A DNA stretch of 64,000 bases from Paulinella micropora (taxonomy: Eukaryota > Cercozoa > Imbricatea > Euglyphida). The stretch spans positions 189,340 to 253,339 of the forward strand of contig BJOX01000155.1 in the NCBI GenBank assembly GCA_009731375.1. Reading direction: 5' to 3'. The notes beneath the pieces were generated by a model. The model saw nothing but the letters and a program-made list of their open reading frames with translations. It searched no databases and was not told the origin of the DNA. A program made the position numbers and the translations under genes. Of the stretch, positions 38,760 to 50,631 are shown in pieces; positions within the stretch are counted from its first letter, which is position 1; every line of letters starts with the position of its first letter.

Positions 38760-39300
38760 GTCACGAAGCAAAAAAAAAAAAAATTAAGTCAGGCCTGAAA
38801 ACATGTGTTTTTTTTTTGATAGGGACGGAAAGTTACCCTCCTATGGTGAAATGCAATCAAAAATGGCAAACGGACCCAGTCCGGCCACTCGTCCCCAAAA
38901 ACTGACGTCCGAAACCGGTTTTTGTGCCTTGGTGGCACCGAGTGTGGGCTCAAACCGGCTCACTTTGGCAAATATGCCATATTTCTTTTTCTGAGACATC
39001 ATTTGAAAGTGATTTTTTACCTTTTTTTCCGGACGGATTTGTTTGAAAAGGTTTCGGTGTCGGAATATGCAATATTTCTGTTTTCCGACAACCCTTGTAA
39101 AACCATTTTCGCCGCTTCTGTTTTTTTTCTGACAATATTAGGTTCTTAGGTGAGGCTACCTGCCTGCGCTGAGAAGCCACTTCGTTGCAGTGGCAAAATC
39201 GATTCAGGGCACTCTTTTTGTTCCTGATTGCAACACATTCGCAGAAGAAGACCTGAAAATCAAAAAAGCTGTCTCCAGTAAGTTGCCTGTAGCACGTTGA
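38760..39300. other. Intergenic or intronic, two palindromes
   Basis: No convincing exon. Palindromes at 38969-38987 and 39062-39079. Confidence 0.5.
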
Positions 39301-39338
39301 ATGCATTTTTTTTCTCGTGTGGTTACTCGTGGTCAGGC

Positions 39339-39713
39339 GATTTCATGGGTTTTGGCTTTGAGGCTTGGGTGAAAATGTTCGCGCCTGACAGACTTTACAG
39401 ATTTTGGCACAAGTTAGCGCATGTCAGGCATCCGCACGGTCAGTTCCGCAAAATTGAAGAACATGACGCCCAAGTTCTTTTGTCGGAGGGCAGACAAGTG
39501 TTTTCGTGCTTCCTTCTTTCGTCATGCTTCAACAGAGTCAGCGTTTTCTCCAGTGGGAGCTTGACTTGTGCCTTGAACTCAAGCATCGAGGACTGAGCAG
39601 GGAAGGACTCGATGTTTTGTCATCGTTTGGAAGAGTGATTCCGATCAGGAGCTTTGATCGCCGCCGCAAAATTCGCCTTCAGGAAATCAAGACATCTCTA
39701 AGGTTCTTTCCTT
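39339..39713 (+). CDS. Unknown protein fragment, frame-broken
   Basis: Plus-strand coding-like sequence: GFGFEAWVKMFAPDRLYRFW, HPHGQFRKIEEHDAQVLLSE, then in another frame MLQQSQRFLQWELDLCLELK and HRGLSREGLDVLSSFGRVIP. The second part looks like a helical DNA-transposon or retroelement protein, but I cannot name the family. A palindrome at 39741-39762 and a degenerate one at 39814 follow in non-coding sequence. Confidence 0.35.
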
Positions 39714-39973
39714 CCCCCTCCGTTACGCATGAAATATTTTCAAAAATATGCCATATTTTTTGTCTTTTCAAAAATGTTGCTCTTGGTTGTATTTCCCAAC
39801 AAGTGTAGTTTCGAAAAATATGACATTTTTCTTATCTAAAATGTTTTCTGAAACCCATAAGTACAGTTCCTTTCATTACTTGTACTTTAACTCTTGCAAA
39901 TCCTCGATGTAAACAATCACAAAAATCTCGGTTCTCTGCGGATAGACTGGTTTTTGCTGCTCTTCTTCGTCTT

Positions 39974-40282
39974 TTGGCCATCAGATTTGCAAAAGACGAG
40001 GAAGAGAATTCACCACTGTCTACGGTCGTAACTAGTTTTTGCTCTTCTGACTTTTGGGACAAGGCCAGAAGAGCAAAAACTCAAACTCTTGCTGCCCGTC
40101 TTCTGTTTCTTGTTCGTCGCTCCGAAGAGAACACCCGTGCACTTCAGCACACTTCAAACTGGATGCACAGCGCGGGAAGAAACCAAGTAGCTGTTTCTTC
40201 GCGCGTTATGCGACCCCTGGTGAAACTTGTTTTTCATTTGAGGCAGGATTCTGGCCCAAGAAATTACAAATTTCTTCCGCCA
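39974..40282 (+). CDS. Unknown open frame continuing the previous fragment
   Basis: 103 codons from ATG at 39974: MAIRFAKDEEENSPLSTVVT, RRAKTQTLAARLLFLVRRSE. Could be a further exon of the same plus-strand gene. No motif recognised. Confidence 0.3.
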
Positions 40283-40491
40283 TAAAATTTCCTGTTACGA
40301 TTCTTCATCTGACCCCTGAGGTCGTTACTGGGTGCGCAGCGCCGAAAAAAACCAAGTAGCTGTTTTTTTCTGCGCTGCGCCATCCCTGGTGAAACTTGTT
40401 TTTCATTTAGCGGAGGGTGTTGGCATGAAATTACAAATTTCTTCCGCTGTAAAATATTAATTTCATTCCAACGTTCTTCTTCTGACCCTGG
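40161..40491. repeat. Tandem duplication of about 165 bp, diverged
   Basis: 40161-40332 and 40333-40491 align along their length, sharing accaagtagctgttt, ctggtgaaacttgtttttca and aaattacaaatttcttccgc. It overlaps the end of the open frame above. Confidence 0.7.
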
Positions 40492-40628
40492 AAGCTTCGT
40501 TCACGTGACTTGTTTGAGGCTTCCATTCTTTCCTATCCAGAGATACCAGGCGGAGTGGAAGAACCATTCAAACTGTTTGCAGAGTTTTTTTTTTTTTTTT
40601 TTTCTTGTTTTTTTAATATTGTCATTTT

Positions 40629-40683
<55 letters not shown>

Positions 40684-40897
40684 CAGTGTGGAGGAGAAAC
40701 GAGCCAACTGCCTGAAGACTACTTGGTTCGACAACTTTGCAACCAGCTTGAAGTTTCGGAACGTCGGAGTGCCGAACGTTGGGAGTGGCTCCTACAACAA
40801 GGGCTTCTGGACTGTCTTCGGAAGCCGACGGTGCAAGTTGACTATCGGGCCTGTTTAGTAAATTCACAAACTGAAGCTGAGTATCAAGTTTTGAATT
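40684..40897 (+). CDS. Exon-like coding segment after a (TTG)n tract
   Basis: A (TTG)n tract at 40631-40681 ends in tcag, a plausible acceptor. The following frame reads EEKRANCLKTTWFDNFATSL and KFRNVGVPNVGSGSYNKGFW and stops at about 40858. W-F-D-N-F followed by a short Gly-rich stretch suggests a catalytic domain of a transposon protein, but I do not recognise the family with confidence. Poly-T at 40584-40603 precedes the tract. Confidence 0.35.
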
Positions 40898-41845
40898 GAG
40901 TATATTGTATTATTAATAAATATAGCAAAATCAACTTTAACGTCACATGCCTCAGGTAAAATTGTTTTTGTGGTTCACAACTGTAGTCAAGTTCTAAATA
41001 AATTTCAAGTTTTGAGTAAGTAGTAAAAAACGTCCGAAGCTTCAAGTTAAACCAGTAAAACTAAAACCGGCCTAGAAATGTTCTTTATCAGTTCTGACTG
41101 ATAAAGTTGGATCATTCCAGTGACTTAAGTGCTTCCCACTCAGCTCTACGAGTGGCAAGTATTCTATTAAAACTTGGCAGTGCTTGCGGGTTGAAAACTT
41201 GAAAAAAAAAAAAAAAACTTGAGTAGAAAAAGAAAAAAAAAAAAAAAAAAAAAAAAANNNNNNNNNNAGCTGAGTTTTAATGATTTATGTCATTACTTGA
41301 ACTTATTTTTTTAAAAATCCAGTATTAAAATTAGCATAATATATATATATATATATTTGTAATTCTGAACTGTACAGTAACAACCATCGTAATTTGTTAT
41401 AATTGTAGGCTACGGGGCCGCTTTTGAAATCAGCATTGAAAATTATATAATCACCATTAAGACTCTCATTCCTGCCAAATTGCAAACTATGACAAATTTT
41501 AAATTACATCAAGTTAGTGTTCTGTATTTCTAAGACTACAAGTTGACAATAGTACGAGATTACAAGTAGAATAATAATAAAAACACGAACGTTTCACTGT
41601 TAATTAATACTCACAAATATTACAGTATCCTTTTGCATTACCTCAGAAGGCTCCCATGTAAAACACTATTAAAATGCATGCATATTAGTGATTGTTGCAG
41701 CATTCATAAGTATAATACTATGATTAATTTTGTTGCTTTAAAAAAACTACCAGGGCGGAAAAATATGACAAGTCATTGCAGCACCGAGAATGCGCATGTA
41801 TGTATGCATAATTTTTAAGTTCCCACGCCCAATGTTACCACCTGG
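40898..41845. other. AT-rich region without a gene
   Basis: Unique AT-rich sequence, two poly-A runs (about 41203-41217 and 41233-41257) and a gap (41258-41267). Nothing recognised. Confidence 0.6.
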
Positions 41846-42123
41846 TATTGCTGTTGACATTCAAGACAACAACAAAAATTAGTTTTTCATTTTTGTGTCA
41901 GATTTTCATTTTTGTGACAGTTTTTCATTTTTGTGGAAAAAATTCAAATTTTCAAATTTAACGGTAACATTTCGCGAAAATTTACGATATTTTGCGGACG
42001 AATATAGCCGTTAATTTGAAAAATTCAAATTTTCACCCAAAATCAAAATTCCAACCAAAACTGAAATTCCAACCAAAACAGAAAAATCAATTTTTTTTGT
42101 TGTCTTGAATGTCAACAGCAATA
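41846..42123. mobile_element. 278-bp MITE with 36-bp terminal inverted repeats
   Basis: The left end tattgctgttgacattcaag and the right end cttgaatgtcaacagcaata are perfect inverted repeats, continuing with a few mismatches for about 36 bp. The interior is AT-rich with direct repeats of cattttttgtg type and no coding capacity. The TA at both extremities is compatible with a TA target as in Tc1/mariner-derived MITEs. Confidence 0.75.
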
Positions 42124-42238
42124 ATTTTTGGTCATTTTTGTCAAATTTTTACGTAATTTCCGGCTTATCGAATTTCGAATTGCAGTTTGCAATTGGCAAC
42201 AAAATTACCGATTGGAAGCTCTGGGAACTTAACCAATA

Positions 42239-42453
42239 AGAGAAGTTTCTAGTTCTTAAGTGCAATGAGCAATGGCTTCGAGCGCTTCGTTCTCAGTCAA
42301 TACTGGTGTCCAGAATCTGTATCTTAGCTCATTAGTAGCTCTTGACAAGGGCTTTCAAATGAGCCACTGCACAAGCGACAGCAACTAGCATTGGCTGAGA
42401 TCGAATCACTTGAAGTCATTGCTCGTTGTACTTAAGAACTAGGAACTTCTCAA
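42239..42453 (-). mobile_element. Palindromic foldback element F1 (subfamily I)
   Basis: About 215 bp whose two halves are imperfect reverse complements end to end, with termini gagaagtttct / aggaacttctc. Subfamily I is marked by tagttcttaag in the arms and is shared only with 57199-57414, in opposite orientation. It lies just downstream of the unknown gene at 42.8-56.7 kb. Confidence 0.75.
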
Positions 42454-42659
42454 GTCTACAAGGAAAAACATTTCTTAAAACGCAATGCATCTCAATAGTT
42501 TTGGCAGCATTTGGAACTATTACGCGTGTTAATTTTAGAAGCTCCCACGCAAAAGAAAAAGATGTATATTGCAGCATCGATGTATGTATTTATATATGCA
42601 TGTATGTCTTGTGCTTGCTTATGCATTCCACACCGATTGAAGACATTTGAGTAACAAAT

Positions 42660-42800
42660 TGTTCGATAGTAATATAGCAAACATAAGAAAAGTGTCTAAA
42701 TCATTTATGTTGTTGTTGTTTTTGTTGTTGTTGTTGTTGTTGTTACTATTATTTGTGTTATTTTTGCTCTTGCTGCTGGCTGCTGCAATGATTGGCTGGT
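42660..42800. repeat. (TTG)n tract downstream of the terminal exon
   Basis: Trinucleotide repeat, 3' of the stop codon of the minus-strand gene. Confidence 0.8.
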
Positions 42801-43034
42801 TTATTCTTTGCTGTTGTCCTTGTCGTTGTTGTTGTCCTTGTCCTTGTCGTTGTTGTTGTTGTTGTTGTTGTTGTTGTTGCTGCTGCTGCTGCTGCTGCTG
42901 TTGTTGTTGTTGTTGTCGTTGCTCGCCCCAACGATAAGCGACTTTCCAATGATCCTCCGCTTGGCTGCCTTTTCAAGTAGTAGATTCACTTCAAAACCCA
43001 GACTGAAACTCTTACTATGTTGATGCGCGGACGC
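42801..43034 (-). CDS. Unknown gene, terminal exon with stop codon
   Basis: Minus strand, acceptor tttatgtacag, phase 0 entry, 77 codons and TAA. It reads ASAHQHSKSFSLGFEVNLLL, EKAAKRRIIGKSLIVGASND, then Asn and Ser runs from (AAC)n/(AGC)n and ends DNSKE. The upstream exon at 44219-44270 leaves in phase 0, which fits. A diverged copy of its beginning (ASACPHNKHF) lies at about 43098-43133 behind its own acceptor gtgcag. Function unknown; the tail is low complexity. Confidence 0.55.
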   Translation of the reverse strand, partial: ASAHQHSKSFSLGFEVNLLLEKAAKRRIIGKSLIVGASNDNNNNNSSSSSSSNNNNNNNNNNDKDKDNNNDKDNSKE

Positions 43035-43097
43035 CTGTACATAAAAAATAAAAACATAGATACATATCTATAGATAGAGAGATACACAGATATATAG

Positions 43098-43133
43098 ATG
43101 CATAGAAAGTGTTTGTTGTGTGGACACGCTGAA
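43098..43133 (-). other. Diverged duplicate of the terminal exon's start
   Basis: Minus strand: acceptor gtatgtgcag, frame ASACPHNKHFL against ASAHQHSKSFS of the terminal exon. No donor is evident. It may be skipped or used as an alternative end. Confidence 0.45.
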
Positions 43134-43137
43134 GCCT

Positions 43138-44142
43138 GCACATACATACATACATACATACATGCATACATACATACATACATACATACATACATACATA
43201 CACACATGCATACATGCATACATACATACATGCATACATACATGCATACATACATACATGCATACATACATACATACATACATACATACATACATGCATA
43301 CATACATTCATGCATACATACATACATACATACATACATGCATACATACATGCATACATACATGCATGCATGCATACATACATACATACATACATGCATA
43401 CATGCATACATACATGCATACATACATGCATACATACATACATGCATACATACATGCATACATACGTACATACGTACATACATACATACATACATGCATA
43501 CATACATGCATACATACATACATGCATACATACATACATACATACATACATAGATACGTACATACATACGTATATGTATGGATAATATAACATAGCATAG
43601 CATGACATAACGTGTCATAACATAACGTAACATTACATAACACATCATACCATAACATACCATAACATAACATAACATAACATAACATAACATAGCATAG
43701 CATAACATAACGTAACATAACATAACGACATATACGATGACATATCATAACATAACATGACATGACATAACATAACATAACATAACATACCTATATTAGA
43801 TTATACATTACATTACATTACATTACATTACATCACATACATACATACATACATACATACATACATACATACATACAATGACATACCTGTGAGGCTGTTA
43901 GTAAATAGATAACATAACATAACACATCATAACACATGACATAACATGACATGACATAACACATAACATAACATACACAACATAACATGCATAGCACAAC
44001 AGAACAACATATCATAACATAACATAACATAAAATAACATAACATAACATAAAAACATTAAATCACCTTACATTACATTACATAGCATGACATAGCATGA
44101 CATAGCATTACATTACATTACATATAGATATACATACATACA

Positions 44143-44174
<32 letters not shown>

Positions 44175-44218
44175 CATAGATACATAGATAGCATACATAC
44201 ATACAGACAATAATATAC
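43138..44218. repeat. (CATA)n, (CATAA)n and (ACATT)n arrays in an intron
   Basis: Simple repeats. At about 43878-43900 a minus-strand fragment (LLTASQ followed by gtatgtcattg) copies the 3' end and donor of the exon at 44219-44270. Confidence 0.9.
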
Positions 44219-44270
44219 CTGTGAATTAGTTAGTAATTCTTCTTTTCCTTTATCACCCAGAGAAGACAAC
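44219..44270 (-). CDS. Unknown gene, 52-nt exon
   Basis: Acceptor gtgtacacacag-like (tacacacag), donor gtatatt. Entered in phase 2 it reads LSSLGDKGKEELLTNSQ and leaves in phase 0. The preceding 27-nt exon copies leave in phase 2, so the joint keeps the frame. The next joint to the terminal exon (phase 0) also fits. Confidence 0.55.
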
Positions 44271-44480
44271 CTGTGTGTATGCGTATGCATGTAACTCATA
44301 CTTGTATGTATGTATGTATGTATGTCTGTATGTCTGTATGCATGTATGCATGTATGTATGTATATATGTATGTATGTATGTATGTATTGTATGTATGTAT
44401 GTAAGTCATACTTTAATGTAGTATGCACACGTGAAGTAACGTAATTAGCGAAAACATTCATATAGACATTCATAACCTTA

Positions 44481-45259
44481 CCTAGAGCTTTTGAAACGTT
44501 GATGGAAATATATATATATATATATATATATATGCATATATATATACATACATGTATATATATATATATATTCATGATTTCAAGTGATCTCATGATAGAA
44601 AAGTACACACCATTCACACATACATTCATACACATACATACATAAATTACATACATACATACATACATACATGCATACATACATACATACATACATACAT
44701 GCATACATACATACATACATATAATTCATAAACATACCTAGAGCTTTTGCTACGTACATGCATACATACATACATACATACATACATACATACACATACC
44801 TAGAGCTTTTGCTACGTACATGCATAACATACATACATACATATATGCATATACATACAAACATACATACATACATACATATATACATTCATACATACAT
44901 ACATCCATATAATTCATACACATACCCAGAGCTTTTGCAACGTACATGCATACATTCATACATACATTCATACATACATACATACATACATACATACATA
45001 CATACATACATACATACATACATTCATACATACATACGTCCATATAATTCATACACATACCTAGAGCTTTTGTTACGTACATGCATACACATACATATAC
45101 ATACATACATACATACATACATACATACATACAGACAGACAGACAGACATATAATTCATACACATGACTAGAGCTTTTGTTACGTCATGCATAAATACAT
45201 ATATACATACATACATACATACATACATACATACATACATACATACATACATACATGCA

Positions 45260-45293
<34 letters not shown>

Positions 45294-45471
45294 CATTCAT
45301 ACATACATACATCCATATAATTCATACACATACCTAGAGCTTTTGCAACGTACATGCATACATACATACATACATACATACATACATACAGACAGATATA
45401 TAATTCATACACATACCTAGAGCTTTTGCTACGTACATGCAGACTCCGAGAGGTCGTATTAGATACATACA

Positions 45472-45503
<32 letters not shown>

Positions 45504-46200
45504 ATTCATACACATACCTAGAGCTTTTGCTTCGTACATGCATGGTATGTAATGTATGTATGCATGTATGTATGTATGTATGTATGTATACACATACCTA
45601 GAGCTTTTGCTACGTTGATGTAGCCGTGAGGTCGTGTTAGATACATACATACATACATACATACATACATACATACATACATGCATGCATACATACATGC
45701 ATGCATACATACATACAAACATGCATACATACATATATACATTCATACATACATACATCCATATAATTCATACACATACCTAGAGCTTTTGCAACGTACA
45801 TACATACATACATACATACATACATACATACAATTCATACACATACCTAGAGCTTTTGCTACGCTGGTGTAGGCTGCGTGACGTCGTATTAGATACATAC
45901 ATACATAAATACATACACAGATACATACATACAATTCATACACATACCTAGAGCTTTTGCTACGTTGATGTAGGCTGCGTGACGTCGTATTAGATACATA
46001 CATACATACATACATACATACATACATACAATTCATACACATACCTAGAGCTTTTGCTACGTTAATGTAGGCTGCGTGACGTCGTATTAGATACATACAT
46101 ACATACATACATACATACATACATACATACATACATACATACAATCAATTTATACACATACCTAGAGCTTTTGCTACGCTGATGTAGGCTGCGTGACGTC
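44481..46200 (-). CDS. Array of about 15 tiny exon copies (12 or 27 nt) in (GTAT)n introns
   Basis: The core caaaagctctag followed by donor gtatgtgtatga recurs on the minus strand at about 44485, 44743, 44803, 44930, 45062, 45170, 45334, 45418, 45520, 45598, 45780, 45848, 45950, 46047 and 46163, between (GTAT)n tracts. In the fullest copies an acceptor (cgacgtcacgcag or ctctcggag) lies 27 nt before the donor; in others only the inner acceptor acgtag remains, giving 12 nt. Both lengths are divisible by three and enter and leave in phase 2, encoding LHQRSKSS. The uppermost copy at 46163-46235 extends further upstream: AVFSPTTTSRSLHQRSKSS. The exon at 48466-48518 leaves in phase 2, matching entry. 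Splicing of every copy is not proven. Confidence 0.5.
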
Positions 46201-46307
46201 GTAGTTGGACTGAAGACTGCTTTTGCATGCAAGTAATGCAAGTGACTAACAACATACACAATATCCATCAAATGACTAACATAGAGATAAGATTCATGCA
46301 TATACAT

Positions 46308-46507
46308 AAGAAGTTCCTATTTCTTAAGCACAACGAACTATGATCTCAGTCAATATTTGCATCTACAACCTGTGTTATGACTCATTAGAAAGCTCTTGAT
46401 GAGAGCTTTCAAATGAGCCACTACACAAGCCGCAAAGATCAGAACCGGCTGAGAACGAAGAGTTTGAAATCACTGCTCATTGTGGTTAAGGACAAGGAAC
46501 TTCTCAT
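46308..46507 (+). mobile_element. Palindromic foldback element F2 (subfamily III)
   Basis: Full-length imperfect palindrome with arm A (tctcagtcaatatttgcat) first and arm B (aaccggctgagaacgaa) second. It lies in an intron of the minus-strand gene. Confidence 0.8.
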
Positions 46508-46519
46508 ACATCTAAATGA

Positions 46520-46545
46520 CAAGGGCTAAACACTGCCTTTGTTTG
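46520..46545 (-). other. Exon-like fragment (KAVFSP)
   Basis: Minus strand reads TKAVFSPCHLDV after an acceptor-like caaacaaag. It copies the KAVFSP start of the exon fragment at 46200-46240. Confidence 0.3.
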
Positions 46546-46659
46546 CAAGTTAAACATCACATTCACACATACAGACAGATTAACAGACATACATACATAC
46601 AAACACTTGCATTTTAGTTTTAAACCATGTTTTTTGCTTGAAGGTAACTCTACAATATA

Positions 46660-48180
46660 CGTTGTATTACATTCCATAACATGCATAGCACTACATAACA
46701 TTACATAACACTACGGAACATTACATTACGTTACGTTACATTACATTACATTACATTACTTAACAGAATATTACATTACACATTGCATAACATTACATAA
46801 CACTACATAACCTTATATTGCATTACATAACATTACAGAAAATTACATGACATAACATGACAGTACATGACACTACATTACATAACATGAACATTACATA
46901 ACATTACATAACATTACATAACATTACAGAATCTTGTGACATTACATAACATTACATAACATTACATAACATTACATTACATTACGTAACGTTATTACAT
47001 TACATTACATTACATGACATGACTTTACATTACAGAATATTACAGAAAATAACATAAGATAACATAACATAATATAACATAACATAACATTACATTACAT
47101 TACATTACTAACATTACGTTACATTACGTTACATTACATTACATTGTTTTACATTACATTACATTACATTACATTACATTACATTACATTACATTACGTT
47201 ACATTACGTTACATTACATTACATTACATTACATTATATTACAAGACATTACATTACATTACATTACATTATAGAAAAAACATAACATTACATTACATTA
47301 CATTACATTACACTACATTACATTACATAACATTACATAACATTACATTACATAACATAACATAACATAACATTACATTACATTGCATTATATTACATTA
47401 CATGACATTACATTACATTACATTACGTTACGTTACATTACGTTACATTACATTACATTACATTACGTTGCATTACATTACGTTGCATTACATTACATTA
47501 CATTACGTTACTACGTGACATTACATTACATTACATTACATTACATTACATTACCTTAGATTACAGTATATTATATTATGTTATATTATATTACACTACA
47601 TTACATTACATTAAATTACATTAAATTACATTACATTACATTACGTTACATTACATTACATTACATTACATTACATTACATTACTTACATTACATTACAT
47701 TACGTTACATTACGTTACAATACATTATATTACATTACTAACATTAAATTACATTACATTACATTACATTACATTTACATTACATTTACATTACATTACA
47801 TTACGTTACATTATATTGCATTACATTACGTTAAATTACGCTACATTACATTACATCACATTGCATCACATTGCATTACATTACATTACATTACATTACA
47901 TGACATGACATGACATGACATTACATTACATTACATTAGTCAGTACCTTTATGTTAGATTACATGTAGGTTAGATTAAGTTACATTAGATTATATTAGAT
48001 TACGTTAGATTAAGTTAGATTGCGTTACATTACGTTATATTACATTACATTACATAACATTACCTTGCATTGCCTTGCACTACATTACATGATATTACAA
48101 AACATTACATGACAATAACATAACATAACATAACGTAACATAACGTAACATAATATAACATAACATAACATAACGTACCG
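46660..48180. repeat. (ACATT)n pentanucleotide array
   Basis: About 1.5 kb of ACATT/ACATA/ACGTT pentamers with no unique insert. It lies in an intron of the minus-strand gene. Confidence 0.95.
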
Positions 48181-48220
48181 TACATACATACATACATACA
48201 TACATACATACATACATAAA

Positions 48221-48434
48221 TGAGAAGTTCCTATTTCTTAAGCACAACAAACAATGACTTCAAGCGCTTCGATCTCAGTCAATGTTGTATCTACAGCCTG
48301 TGTTATGGCTCATTAGAAAGCTCTTGATGAGAGCTTTCAAATGAGCCACTACACAAGCAGCAAAGATCAGAACCGGCTGAGAACGAAACGTTTGAAGTCA
48401 TTGCTCATCGTGGTTAAGTGCAAGGAACTTCTCA
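48221..48434 (+). mobile_element. Palindromic foldback element F3 (subfamily III)
   Basis: Complete copy, termini tgagaagttcc / ggaacttctca, inserted in CATA repeat (tacataaa on one side, tacataaata on the other). Intronic in the minus-strand gene. Confidence 0.85.
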
Positions 48435-48465
48435 TACATAAATACATACATATATACATACATAC

Positions 48466-48518
48466 CGGGTTGAGGACGAGTCTGTCATTAAGGTATCATT
48501 TTCTTCGTTCGATATGGC
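48466..48518 (-). CDS. Unknown gene, 53-nt exon
   Basis: Acceptor tatttatcacag, donor gtatgtatg. Phase 0 entry, phase 2 exit. Reads AISNEENDTLMTDSSST. Acidic and Ser-rich like the rest of the protein. Confidence 0.6.
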
Positions 48519-48539
48519 CTGTGATAAATATACACATAT

Positions 48540-48600
48540 ACATGTAGGTAGGTAGGTAGGTATAGGGAGGTAGGGAGGTAGGGAGGGAGAGAGGGAGATG

Positions 48601-48634
<34 letters not shown>

Positions 48635-48636
48635 GA

Positions 48637-48702
<66 letters not shown>

Positions 48703-48720
48703 AAGAGAGAAAGAGAACTA
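48540..48720. repeat. (GGTA)n and (GA)n intronic tracts
   Basis: On the gene strand these are (TACC)n and (CT)n, which would serve as the pyrimidine tract for the 48466-48518 exon. Confidence 0.9.
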
Positions 48721-48731
48721 TGTACATATAC

Positions 48732-48779
48732 CTCTTGCTCAGCTGTTGTCTCGCTGAGTGGTTTGGTTCCAATAAGATC
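48732..48779 (-). CDS. Unknown gene, 48-nt exon
   Basis: Acceptor aactaacctgcgcag, donor gtatatgtac, phase 0 at both ends. Reads DLIGTKPLSETTAEQE. It contains a branch-like ctaac just before the acceptor. It follows the 30-nt exon array in matching phase. Confidence 0.65.
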
Positions 48780-48789
48780 CTGCGCAGGT

Positions 48790-48793
48790 TAGT

Positions 48794-48844
<51 letters not shown>

Positions 48845-48908
48845 GTAGGTAGGTAGATAGATAGGTAGATGGATGGATGGATGGATGGATAGATAGATGG
48901 ATAGATAG

Positions 48909-48939
<31 letters not shown>

Positions 48940-48964
48940 GATAAATAGATAAATAGATAGATAA

Positions 48965-48999
<35 letters not shown>

Positions 49000-49030
49000 T
49001 ATATAGATAGATAGATAGATAGATATAGAT

Positions 49031-49077
<47 letters not shown>

Positions 49078-49078
49078 C

Positions 49079-49121
<43 letters not shown>

Positions 49122-49320
49122 TAGATAGAAAAGACCTGTACAGAGGCTTTTCTCTCATGTTTATTCCCTCCCTATGTAATGTATGTATGTATGTATGTAT
49201 GTATGTATGCATGCATGCATGCATGTATGTACGTACGTACGTATGCATGTATGTATGTGTGTATGTATGTATGTAATGTATGTATGTATGTATGTATGTA
49301 TGTATGTATCTATGCATGTA
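48790..49320. repeat. (GATA)n and (GTAT)n intronic tracts
   Basis: GATA/GATG array to about 49130, a short unique stretch, then GTAT/GCAT repeat. Confidence 0.95.
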
Positions 49321-49323
49321 TCA

Positions 49324-49451
49324 TACCTTAGTTGACACGATTGTCATTATAGCTTCCTCATGTATGTATGTATGTATGTATGTATGTATGTTTGTATGTA
49401 ATGCATTATACCTTGTTTGACACGATTGTCATTGTAGCTTCCTCATGTATG

Positions 49452-49483
<32 letters not shown>

Positions 49484-49704
49484 TGTATGTATGTATGTAT
49501 GTATGCATGTATGTATGTATGTATGTATGTAATGTATGTAACGTATGCACACACATATGTATGTATTTATCTATGGATCATACCTTAGTTGACACGATTG
49601 TCATTGTAGCTTCCTCATGTATGTATGTATGTATGTATGTATGTATGTATGTATGCAATGCATTATTATACCTTGTTTGACACGATTGTCATTGTAGCTT
49701 CCTC

Positions 49705-49746
<42 letters not shown>

Positions 49747-49937
49747 TGTATGCACACACATATGTATGTATGTATCTATGGATCATACCTTAGTTAACAC
49801 GATTGTCATTGTAGCTTCCTTCATGTGTGTATGTATGTATGTATGTATGTATGTATGTATCATACCTTAGTTGACACGATTGTCATTATAGCTTCCTCAT
49901 ATATGTATGTATGTATGAATGTATGTATGTATGTATG

Positions 49938-49968
<31 letters not shown>

Positions 49969-50273
49969 TGTATGTACACACATATGTATGTATGTATGTA
50001 TCATACCTTAGTTGACACGATTGTCATTGTAGCTTCCTCATGTATGTATGTATGTATGTATGTATGTATGTATGTATGTATGTACGTATGTAATGCATTA
50101 TACCTTGTTTGACACAATTGTCATTGTAGCTTCCTCATGTATGTATGTATGTATGTATGTATGTATGTATGCATGTATGTAATGTATGTAATGTATGTGT
50201 GTACATATGTATGTATGTATGTATGTATCATACCTTAGTTGACACGATTGTCATTGTAGGTTCCTCATGTGTG

Positions 50274-50304
<31 letters not shown>

Positions 50305-50427
50305 TGCATTGTACCTTGTTTGACACGATTGTTATTGTAGCTTCCTCATGTATACATGTATGTATGTATGTATGTATGTATGTATCATACCTTAGTTGAC
50401 ACGATTGTCATTGTAGCTTCCGTAGAA
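49324..50427 (-). CDS. Array of 11 copies of a 30-nt exon (EATMTIVSTK) in (GTAT)n introns
   Basis: On the minus strand the 10 codons EATMTIVSTK (or VSNK) are flanked by catgag and by donor gtatga/gtataa. Copies lie at about 49328, 49414, 49584, 49672, 49790, 49865, 50007, 50104, 50232, 50315 and 50391. The uppermost copy (50387-50434) has a strong acceptor ctctctctag and extra codons NSTEATMTIVSTK, phase 1 in and 0 out. The others are exactly 30 nt and phase 0 at both ends. A related exon HSVEATMTIVS lies at 50513-50556. Differences between NST- and HSV-copies include synonymous changes, as expected for coding sequence. The lower copies have weak pyrimidine tracts, so how many are spliced in is unknown. 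Confidence 0.55.
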
Positions 50428-50432
50428 TTAGC

Positions 50433-50434
<2 letters not shown>

Positions 50435-50515
<81 letters not shown>

Positions 50516-50575
50516 GATAGTCATTGTAGCTTCCACCGAATGAGCTAAATATATATATATATACATATATATAAT

Positions 50576-50631
<56 letters not shown>

